From: Prosthecobacter gellanilyticus
Lineage (GTDB): Bacteria > Verrucomicrobiota > Verrucomicrobiia > Verrucomicrobiales > Verrucomicrobiaceae
DNA length: 64,000 nt
Reading direction: 5' to 3'
Assembly (NCBI RefSeq): GCF_007992435.1
Contig: NZ_BKAG01000001.1
Location: 310,001 to 374,000, forward strand
Each line of letters begins with the position of its first letter. The stretch's first letter is position 1. Made by a program: the position numbers and the translations under genes. A model generated the notes under the pieces. It was not told where the DNA came from. It was given only the letters and a program-made list of their open reading frames with translations, and made no database searches. Shown here piece after piece: positions 10,001 through 18,200 of this stretch.

Positions 10001-13000
10001 ATGGCGATGAAGTCCAGTCCGCTGGCGGTGAAGAGCTGGTAGTTGTTCGTGTTGTCGCTGCCGTAGTTGCCGCCCCAGTAGCTGCGCTTGGCAAAGCGGC
10101 TCGTGCCAAAGAACTGGTTATAAAACGAGGTGGAACCGTCATCATAATCTCCGATGGGCGAGATGTCATGATTGCCCGGTGCCACGCCAAAGGGCACACC
10201 GTGCCCGAGCAAGGTGGTGATGGGGTTCTCCAGCTTCGCCATCGCCGCGGAAGCGCGGGTCCATTCGATGTTGTTGCCGCCGTTGTTGCCCTTTTGCACG
10301 ATGTCACCCATGTGACTGACAAAGGCGATGTTTCGCGTCTTCCGGTTCTCCACGACCCATTCAGTCTGGGCGCCAAAGGTGGCGATGAGCTGCTGCACGG
10401 AGATCGTGTCAGCATGTCCTGCGGCGCCTTCCGAATAGAACTGCGTGTCCGGGATCTGGACGATCTTGAAATCCGGCCCCGGTGTCGCCGGCACGGTATG
10501 GCGGCCGTAGAAGGTCACGGTCATGGCATCGCCATTCGGATCAAACACCTGCGCCTGAAGATTCGCGGTGCCACCTGTCACTGAGCCACCATCCGCCGGA
10601 GATGTCAGAGACACAGCGGGATGGTTGGCCGTCGGCATCACATAAAGTGTCGCAGCATCACTTTCCTTGCTGCCGCCCAGGTCATCCAGAGCTCGGGCGC
10701 GAAGCGTGTATTGCCCGGTCGCCGGCGGTGTCCAGGTGAAGCTATACGGAGAGCTCGAGTCCTCGCCGACCTCGACTCCATCCACCAGGAACTCGACATT
10801 GACCACCAGACCATCAGCGTCCGTCGCGGCCGCCTGCAGTGTGACGGGGGCAGACACCGCGCTGCTGGAAACCGCCGCAGGCGCAGTGAGCGCGACTGTT
10901 GGCAGGGTGTTGGCGGCGCCGAAAGGCATGCCCTCCACCCAAAGCGGTCCGTTGGTGAGTGTGCCGGTGTGGGAACCTGTGGAACTGGTGGTGGAGGTGC
11001 CAGTGCCTTCATTCAAACCGAAGCGGCCGATCAGCCCTGGCGCCGTGCTCACAGGTTGATCCTTGCTTGCCACGATCTGGGACGCGCTGCGAGCATAGTT
11101 CCACACACGCGCTTCATCGATGCGTCCACGGAACGCACCATCGGTAACACCCGTGGAGTTCAAGGCCGTGCCGATCGCAAAATGCTGAATGCTGTCCAAA
11201 CGCGGACGTGCATTCGCCGTGACGGTGATGCTGCCGGCTGGAACACCATCCAGATACATCTTCCAGGTGCTGGTTGCGTGATCGTAAGTCACGGCGGCAT
11301 GGTGCCAGGCGTTGTTGGTCACCGGGTCATGCGTGGCGGTGATGGGGAAGTTGTCTCCAGCAGTCACACCCGTGGCAGGCTGGGCTTCAAAGTCTGCCAC
11401 AAGCCGGCCTTCGGCGTTGATGCCGAAGAAGATGTTGCAGTCCACATTGCTGCCATCGCTTTCGCCACGGCCTTTGCCAAACAGAGGCGTTCCATTGACA
11501 CCTCCTGAGCCGGACCCTGAGGTGATACCCGCGCCTTCGCGGTTGAACCAGCACTCCAGAGTGAACCCCGCATCACTCATCTGTCCCACGTTAAGTGTCG
11601 GCGCGGCTCCCATGGTCACGTAGTCATTCGTGCCATCGAAGGACAGGGCGGTGTTCGCCGGGATGCTGGCGGGTGCGAGGGTCACCCGGACTTGGTTCAC
11701 GGCGGTCGTGGCCATGTTGCCTTCATTGTCGGTGGCACGCGCCTGATAGTCGTGATGACCTGCCCGGAGGTTGTTATCCTGAAAGGTGTAAGGGGCCGTA
11801 GCGTCGGTGGCGATGACCAGTCCGTTGCGCAGAAACTCCACCTGGGTCACGCTGCCATCTGCATCTGTGGCCGTGGCTTCTAATGTGACACCAGCCGGGG
11901 CTGCGCCAGCGCTGCCAGCAGCAGGAGAGGTCAGCGTGACGACCGGCAGCACCGGCGCGGTGAAGAACGCGAAGCTGAAGACATCATCCGCAGCTGCCGA
12001 GGCATTCTGCAAGCCCGGCGTGGCACCCGGCAGATCGCGTGTTTCGATGACCCACCGGCTGCCTGCTTGGTCCCAACCGCAGGTGACGATGTTGTCCGTG
12101 GTGTTGCCGACTCCACCTTCCGGACTCACCAGCATCGTGCCGGTGGCCGGTGACTCACCACTGATCTGCAGATACCAGATTCCGGTGGCACCCTTGGTCA
12201 CCGTCGTCGTTTTGCCAGGGATCTTCGCGGAGACATCCATGCTGGCGTCATTGTTCACGCGACCGATGGCGGTGAGATGCTCCGTGCCCACCTTCGCCGT
12301 TGGCACATACACAAAGCCGACGCCGTCATTCTCATAGGTGGCGCCGTCCACTCCGTTGTCGTGGCAGTAGATCGTGAAGCTGCCGTTCGCGTTCGCCTGT
12401 GACAGCGCATAGTTGTCCTCATTGCGCGCGCCGGTGACGAGCAGAATGCCGTTCTGCGAGGCATTGTTTCCGGTCAGGGTGTTGATGCTCAGCGTGTACT
12501 GGCCGCCTGGAGTGGCCAGATCCGTGAAGTGTGTGTTCAGCACCAGTCCGGAGCTGCCTGAGAGCTCGGTCAGCTCGCCATTGTTCGCCGCATTGCGTGC
12601 GTTGCCGCCGATCCACTTGCTGTACGGGAAGAAGCCAAAGTTCACATCGATGTTCACCTCATCCCCGGCAGGCGCGCTGAAAAGAGCGATGGTATAATCT
12701 GACAGACCATCGTTGGGCCCGGTGGCTGCTGTGGCAAAGAAGCGTCCGACCGTGTCCCCCTGGGCGGTGTTGTCTCGGGACAATTGCGATACATACGGAA
12801 TGAGCACGCCAGCCTGCGTGTCCACTCCCGTGCCGAAGTCCAGACCATAGTCCCCGCGGTTGCCGCCCGTGAGGGTGAAGTACGGCGAGCTGCCTGGAGC
12901 CTTCGTGAGGGTGACGGAGGCTTCCGTGTTCTCGGAATTGTTCTGGATGACGGTGATGCCGCCAAACTCGGTGGTCTGGGCGCGGATGCCCGCAGGCATA

Positions 13001-13047
13001 ACCAAAAGAAAGGAAACGGAGGCCAGGAGGCTGGACAAACGGTGCAT
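7084..13047 (-). CDS. Giant secreted metallophosphoesterase with Ig-like, LamG and Calx-beta domains
   Basis: Extracellular calcineurin-like phosphoesterase of about 1987 residues. MHRLSSLLASVSFLLVMPAG…AQ is a Sec signal peptide; an upstream in-frame start at 13128 would bury it. In order: N-terminal beta modules; an Ig-like domain; a LamG/concanavalin-like domain (about 464-705); two more Ig-like domains; the phosphoesterase (about 860-1135) with PDTQ, GDIVQ, GNHD, SHSI and GHIHAE metal-ligand motifs; a fibronectin-III-like stretch; two Ig-like domains (LTSPA…, TATDADG… type); two more beta modules; a Calx-beta domain (about 1740-1840); a DADGDGLSNLLEY calcium-binding motif; and a terminal domain ending FFRLSVTE. 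Substrate unknown. All metal-binding motifs look intact. A terminator lies immediately downstream. Confidence 0.92.
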   Translation of the reverse strand: MHRLSSLLASVSFLLVMPAGIRAQTTEFGGITVIQNNSENTEASVTLTKAPGSSPYFTLTGGNRGDYGLDFGTGVDTQAGVLIPYVSQLSRDNTAQGDTVGRFFATAATGPNDGLSDYTIALFSAPAGDEVNIDVNFGFFPYSKWIGGNARNAANNGELTELSGSSGLVLNTHFTDLATPGGQYTLSINTLTGNNASQNGILLVTGARNEDNYALSQANANGSFTIYCHDNGVDGATYENDGVGFVYVPTAKVGTEHLTAIGRVNNDASMDVSAKIPGKTTTVTKGATGIWYLQISGESPATGTMLVSPEGGVGNTTDNIVTCGWDQAGSRWVIETRDLPGATPGLQNASAAADDVFSFAFFTAPVLPVVTLTSPAAGSAGAAPAGVTLEATATDADGSVTQVEFLRNGLVIATDATAPYTFQDNNLRAGHHDYQARATDNEGNMATTAVNQVRVTLAPASIPANTALSFDGTNDYVTMGAAPTLNVGQMSDAGFTLECWFNREGAGITSGSGSGGVNGTPLFGKGRGESDGSNVDCNIFFGINAEGRLVADFEAQPATGVTAGDNFPITATHDPVTNNAWHHAAVTYDHATSTWKMYLDGVPAGSITVTANARPRLDSIQHFAIGTALNSTGVTDGAFRGRIDEARVWNYARSASQIVASKDQPVSTAPGLIGRFGLNEGTGTSTTSSTGSHTGTLTNGPLWVEGMPFGAANTLPTVALTAPAAVSSSAVSAPVTLQAAATDADGLVVNVEFLVDGVEVGEDSSSPYSFTWTPPATGQYTLRARALDDLGGSKESDAATLYVMPTANHPAVSLTSPADGGSVTGGTANLQAQVFDPNGDAMTVTFYGRHTVPATPGPDFKIVQIPDTQFYSEGAAGHADTISVQQLIATFGAQTEWVVENRKTRNIAFVSHMGDIVQKGNNGGNNIEWTRASAAMAKLENPITTLLGHGVPFGVAPGNHDISPIGDYDDGSTSFYNQFFGTSRFAKRSYWGGNYGSDNTNNYQLFTASGLDFIAIHFAYDTTPNAAILNWADALLKAHPHRRAIATSHSIIGGGNPASFSAQGRGIYDALKNNPNFFLMLCGHIHAEGRRADVYQGRTVYSVLSDYQGATNGGNGFLRTLTFSPSTNSIKLESYSPTLDRAVNASDSIPSWENTVNLPYNMQTPVMGWLPLGTVSVAAGGHNAALNWTGLEDGKNYEWYAAVSDGSLTSSSAARRFTRAPNAAPTVSLVTPAHQAVFGTPVNIDMTATAADSDGSIQRVEFYRDGTKLGEDTSTPYSHTWSNATVGTHNIVAVAVDNDKAVTMSNIAKITVVVGDEPPVIAITAPTNGTALPAPASITLTATATDAEGPVDKVEFFSGGTLLGVDTQAPFSRNVTNLAPGTYTFTAKVTDSIGQVVTSDPVIVSVFVEATAPSDVSRRSVGLFDPPAWTVVATSPAPYHFNLPGSNDGDVALKIAGAAVPFSGGITLAASWNSPASIAGNVDSYDNLSLPFAGADGNANISVLDNSNNNASDDNPTTSEQTSGVSVAHLPYAAGWTGASVSGAGVVLSGNLPAGVTISKLGEAGIYSIDGLSTAGNLLAVPNGNGGTSGDNVCSVRIQEGRWLVEVRDNGASEQDGDFCFVYIPATTPGVFAAAVSSAGVVSRMNAGLTSFGTLTATPGTDGLDLQFGDGSVINPSTAALFVTADSTRATNALDNLVAWSANGSKFRIFSQDLPQVSGTHQAIDVRILVIPFAPPVSPPANTVTISAPDATAGEHGSDKSLSFTVSRSGSTGAALTVALAAGGTASPEADYTGFSSSLVIPTGQSSASLPLTVLADDIAEGTETVQINIASDANYSLGATAIASASIADNPAQDWSLANISNPDKRSPSADADGDGLSNLLEYFMGTPPEDGNNGGGMSVTTTGSSAVFTFKRALNREDVTGEVEWSTDLVHWFRGGQSNGAVTLDIQVSTQSLPSDDPQVMRGTATTTGGGPLPGKVFFRLSVTE

Positions 13048-13384
13048 GGAATCGGGAGGGATGTGGGCGAGCCGGTCTTGGATCCGGCTAAAGTGCCGAA
13101 GCTGAGAGTGAGCTGCCCTGAAGGGCACGCGCAGCGTTCACGACCACCACGCACAGAGTCTCACGCCATCATAAGTGACCCGCTTCACGCCTTCGTCACA
13201 TCCTGCGTCTCAACGATTTCGGCAGTGAACATTTTGTCACACGAATGGACTGCGCACCTTGTGCGCAGTCCATTTCGCCACCTGCCGCTGCTGCTCGGCG
13301 AGAACCTTCTGGAGGTCTGCGATCCGCAAGCGTCGAGAGTTCCAACTCAAGTAAGTCCTTCTCTTCGATCCACCGGCGTGACCC
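13048..13384. other. Intergenic gap with a strong 14-bp hairpin at 13244-13274
   Basis: No gene is apparent in these 337 bases. They hold a perfect hairpin: 14-base arms at 13244-13257 and 13261-13274 (AATGGACTGCGCAC and its complement) around a 3-base loop. It lies downstream of the dehydratase gene on the minus strand and upstream of the phosphoesterase gene. It may terminate the dehydratase transcript, but no U-tract follows on either strand, so a REP-like element is equally possible. Confidence 0.6.
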
Positions 13385-15055
13385 TCACCGTCCCATCACC
13401 CAGGCGGAGACACATCCGTCGTGCGCTTGCTGCGCGGTCGCGGCGAAGTCCGCCAGATAACCACGCTGATAGTTAGGCTTCGGCCAGGAGGTTGAGCGTG
13501 CATCAAGATCCGCGTGCACCTGCACGGTGCCTGCCATCACATCGAACTCGATCTCATCACCATCCTGCACGGCGGCGATGGGTCCGCCCACCACGGCTTC
13601 CGGCGAGCAATGAATGCCCATGACACCATGCGAGACACCGGACACACGGCCATCCGAGAGGAAGGCCACCTTGCCATCCAGCTCCGGCACGGCCAGAGCA
13701 GCACTGGCGACGAGAAGCTCCGGCATGCCGGCCGCGATGGGACCCACGCCACGCAGCACCACGACGTGTCCAGGCTGGATGCGCTTCTCAGCCGCCGCAT
13801 CAGACACTTCCTTCACGCTGGTGAAGCAGATGGCACGACCGCGGAACTTCGGATCCGAGCGCGAGGACACTTTGAAGACCATGCCGTGCGGCGCGAGATT
13901 GCCGAAGCAGATCTGCAGATCTGCATAACCTTTGAAGGGCTGTCCCAATGGTGCGACGAGATCCTGATCCGCAGGCACATCGGGGCAATGCGCCACGTTT
14001 TCCGCCAGGGTCTGTCCGGTGACGGTGATGCATGAGCCATCCAGCACACCGGCTTTGAGGAAATGCTTCAGCAGCATGGCCGTGCCGCCGATGCGATGCA
14101 GGTCTGCCATGGTCCCCTTGCCACGCGGAGCAAAGTTGCAATACACCGGCGTCCTGCGGCAGATGACCTGCACATCACGCAGTGTGAAGTCCAGCCCCAC
14201 CTCATGCGCGAGCGCGAGGATGTGCAGCACACCATTGGTGGAGCCGCCCATGGCGGCGATCGCTGCCATGGCATTGGTTAGGGCAGCTTTGGTCAAAATG
14301 TCGCGAGGACGCAGGTTCAGCTCTAGCAGGCGGCGCATGGCCGCGCCGACACGTGCGCAATCATCCAGCTTGCCAGCATCCACCGCAGGAATGCTGGAGG
14401 TGTCTGGCAGGCTCAGGCCCATGGCTTCGAGAGCCACACCCCAGGTATTGAAAGAAGCTGCGATGCCGCAGCCACCCGCTCCAGGACAGGCATGACGGAT
14501 GACGGTTTCAGATTCCTCGATGGTGATCTGGCCGCTGTTCGCCTGCGCCTGTGAATCATAGGCATCCAGGATGGTCAGCGAGCGGCCCTGATGACATCCG
14601 GGGAGGATGCTGCCGCCATTCACGATGAGGCCCGGGCAGTTCATGCGTGCCAGCGCCATGGCAAAGGCAGGCCCGTTCTTGTCACAATGATGCAGGCCGA
14701 TCATGCCATCATAGCGATGCGCGCTGCACACCATCTCCGCACCGTTGGCCATGAGATTGCGCGAGACTAGAGATGAGGCACCGCCCTCATGGCCCTGGGT
14801 GATGTTGTCACTCACCGGGCTGACGCCGAAAGGAAACGCGATCAGTCCCGTCTCCGCGCAACTTTGCTGCAGAGCCTTGGCCAGCTCATGCGCGCGCAGA
14901 TTGCACAGGTTCCCGTCCAGCAACGGTGTGGCGATGCCGATCTGCGGCTTGTCGAAGTCCGCCTCGCTAAAGCCAAGCCCCCAGTAGAAGGATTTGACCC
15001 CACGCTGCCAGCCGTGGGTGAGAGAGGAGGAGTTCCAGTTGAGAGGTTGGGACAT
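13385..15055 (-). CDS. IlvD/Edd-family dehydratase (second dihydroxy-acid or sugar-acid dehydratase)
   Basis: 556-residue member of the IlvD/Edd family, which dehydrates dihydroxy acids or sugar acids using an Fe-S cluster. The three cluster cysteines align with those of true IlvD: Cys51 (LLDGNLCNLRAHEL), Cys124 (HHCDKNGPAF) and Cys196 (CPGAGGCGIAASFNTW). The motif surroundings differ from the canonical ilvD at 46476: GGCDKNMPG becomes HHCDKNGPA, and GGMYTANTM becomes GIAASFNTW. I infer a paralogue with another substrate, possibly a sugar acid, although a branched-chain role cannot be excluded. The ATG at 15055 is chosen over 15151 because family similarity begins there. No branched-chain amino-acid genes lie nearby; its neighbour is a divergent surface protein. 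Confidence 0.85.
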   Translation of the reverse strand: MSQPLNWNSSSLTHGWQRGVKSFYWGLGFSEADFDKPQIGIATPLLDGNLCNLRAHELAKALQQSCAETGLIAFPFGVSPVSDNITQGHEGGASSLVSRNLMANGAEMVCSAHRYDGMIGLHHCDKNGPAFAMALARMNCPGLIVNGGSILPGCHQGRSLTILDAYDSQAQANSGQITIEESETVIRHACPGAGGCGIAASFNTWGVALEAMGLSLPDTSSIPAVDAGKLDDCARVGAAMRRLLELNLRPRDILTKAALTNAMAAIAAMGGSTNGVLHILALAHEVGLDFTLRDVQVICRRTPVYCNFAPRGKGTMADLHRIGGTAMLLKHFLKAGVLDGSCITVTGQTLAENVAHCPDVPADQDLVAPLGQPFKGYADLQICFGNLAPHGMVFKVSSRSDPKFRGRAICFTSVKEVSDAAAEKRIQPGHVVVLRGVGPIAAGMPELLVASAALAVPELDGKVAFLSDGRVSGVSHGVMGIHCSPEAVVGGPIAAVQDGDEIEFDVMAGTVQVHADLDARSTSWPKPNYQRGYLADFAATAQQAHDGCVSAWVMGR

Positions 15056-15226
15056 GACGTTGGGTGGGTAAGTCCCTTCATAGTCATGCACAGGCCCGGG
15101 CTCAAGCTCGGGAAGCTGTCTGTCCACCTCCGACCAAGGTCCTAGAGCCATGGTCGGATACCGCGATGCGGGGTTCAGGCGCAGAATGAGGTCATCAAGT
15201 TAACAAACCTCCATCGCGACACGCTC

Positions 15227-18200
15227 ATGAAGACGACCCACCTCCCTTACGCACTACGGACGCTCCGTCTCAGCATCAGCCTGTTGCTGGGGCTGCTCAT
15301 GGCCACCAGTTCCCATGCGCAAGTGCCGCCTTTTTTGCTCCGGGAGTCTCTGCTGCCACCGCCTGGCCTTCAGACTGGCCGATACCTGGGCTATGGGGTC
15401 GCCATGGACGGCGCGCTCATGGCTGTGGCAGTGCCTGCATTCACCACCGTCGTCCCCGGGCCGGGTTCAGTTAGAGTTCTGAACAGGAGCACCGGTGAAT
15501 TACTGCATGTCATTCCCAATCCCAACCCGACCGCTAATGACGCGTTCGGATTTTGCATCGCCCTCGTCGGCACGCGCCTGGTCGTGGGAGCCTCAGGCGA
15601 GGCCTCCAGCGCGGGTGCGGTCTATGTGTATGATCTGGCAGGTGCCACCCCGACAGTGCCGGCGCTGACGATCAACAACCCAGCGCCAGCGAACCTGGAC
15701 AACTTCGGCAATGCGGTCGCGCTCTCCAGCACGCACCTGGTGGTGGGCGCCTTCAATGATGATACCGCGGCCACGGATGCTGGCTCGGCCTATGTGTTTG
15801 ATCTGGGCAGCGGCACGCCCGCCGTGCCCGTCCTGACGCTGGCCGACCCGGCTGCCGTGGCCAGCGACCAGTTCGGCTATGCCGTGGCGATCTCAGGCTC
15901 ACGTGTGGTCGTCGGCGCCCGGTTGGACGACACCGGGGCGAGCAGCTCTGGCACGACCTATGTGTATGACATGACCAGCGGCACCCCCACGGTGCCGGTG
16001 ACCACCCTGAACAACCCCGCCCCTGGATCCGGCGACCAATTTGGATTCGCGGTGGCCATCTTGGGAGATCGTGTGGCCGTGGGTGCCGCAGGGGACAGCA
16101 GTGCCGTCAACAATGGTGGCAATGTCTTCGTCTATGATCTGGCCAGCGGTACGCCCACCGTGCCGGTCCACACGCTCACCACTCCAGCCACCAGCCAGGG
16201 GGCCTTCGGTTCCTCTCTTTCTCTCCACGGCAGCCGGCTTCTGGCCGGAGCATACGTCAACAGCGTCGGTGCCATGGCGGCGGGCAGTGCCTTCTTGTAC
16301 GATCTCAGCGGCGGCACGCCCACCGTGCCCGTGCGTGCTTTTCATAACCCGACACCGCAGGTTCAGGACCGCTTTGGGCATGCCTGTGTCCTTTCTGGTG
16401 ACCAGATTCTCATCGGGGCACCTTATGACAATACCGGTGCGCCGGACGCCGGCAGTGCCTATCTCTATGATCTGACCTCCGCCACACCCACGACACCGGT
16501 CTCTAGCATTAATGCCCCGGAGGTCGAGACGGACCTCCGCTCCGGATCGGCGGTAGCAGTGTCCGGCAGTCTCGTGGCGGTCGGCACCCCGCGCCAGCGT
16601 CTGGCGGTGGACAATGTCTACTCAGGCTGCGTGAAGATCTATGACCGGAACAGCTCCACGCCCACCGTGCCTGTCTTCACTCTCGTCAATCCCCTCCCGG
16701 CCAATAACGGCCTCTTTGGTACCTCCATCTCTTTCTCGGGCAGCAAGCTGGTGATCGGCACTCCGGGTGACTTCACTGGCGCACCCTCCGCCGGTATCGC
16801 CTATGTGTATGATTTGAGCAGTGGCACGCCCACGGTGCCGGCCTTCACTCTTACCAATCCTAATCCTACCCAGGGAGACAATTTCGGAACTACGGTCGCC
16901 ATCTCCGGCATGCGCGTTGTCGTGGGCACTCCGAATGAGGATGTGGGCCAGACCAACTCCGGTTCCGCCTATGTCTATGACCTGGCTGGTGGCACGCCCA
17001 CCGTGCCCATGGCGACCCTGAACAACCCGGACGCAGGCCTGAGTGACCTCTTTGGCGCGGCCGTCGCCATCTCAGGCACGCGGGTGGTGATCGGTGCTCA
17101 CAACGATGACACCGGGGGCACAGACGCAGGCAGCGTTTATGTGTATGACATGACCAGCGGCACGCCCACCGTGCCGGTGACCACGCTCAGCAACCCCGGC
17201 TCCGGGTCTCTCGCGTCCGATCACTTTGGCACATCGTTGGCCATTGAGGGCGCTCGCGTGGTCGTCAGCTCCCCGTCGGATGACACGGGTGCGACGGATG
17301 CCGGCTGCGTGTATGTCTATGATGTCAGCGGTGGAACACCCAGTGTGCCGGTGCTTACCCTCACCCACCCAAGCCCCGCAAGCAGTCATGCCTTTGGCAC
17401 GATGATCGCGCTCTCCGGCAACCGCCTGGTGGTGGGCACTCCCAACAATGACAGCGGTGCGACGGATGCTGGCAACGTCCACATCTATGATCTGAGCAGC
17501 GGTACCCCCGGCACTCCCATCGCCACGCTCCTCAATCCCACACCCGTGGCTGCGGACAAGTTCGGCACGGCGGTCGGCCTGGACGGAACCACCGTCGCGG
17601 TTGGCGCGCCCCTCGCCGAGGCCGCCGGTGCTGACCAGGGCGCGGCCTATGTCTATACCCCGCCGAAGACGAACGCGGATCTCTCGGCGCTGACACTCAG
17701 CTCCGGTGGGCTCACGCCTGGCTTTGACGCGGCTACCACCAGCTACACGGCGGACATCCCTGCCGGCACAGTCTCCATGACCGTCACCCCGACGAAGGCG
17801 GACTCCGGCGCGACCATCAAGGTCAATGACAACGCGGTGGCCTCCGGCAGTGCCAGCGGCAGCATCACCCTTCAGGTGGGCGACAACGCGATCAACATCC
17901 TGGTCACTGCCGAAGATGGCGTGACGACGAAATCCTACACAGTCACCGCGCACCTGCCTGGAAGCGGCATGCTCGCTTTTGCCAGCCCGGTCTACATCGT
18001 CGCCAGCAGTGCCGCAGGCAGCGCGGCGGACATCATCATCAGTCGCAGCGTCAGCAACGCCGGAGCCATCAGCTGCACCCTCAGCAGTAGTGATGGCAGC
18101 GCCACGGCACCCGCGCTGTACACCGCGCAGAGCGGCACCGCCGTTCCTCTGGCGGACACCGTCAGCGAAGCGCATGTGATGATCCCCATTGCCGCCGGAG

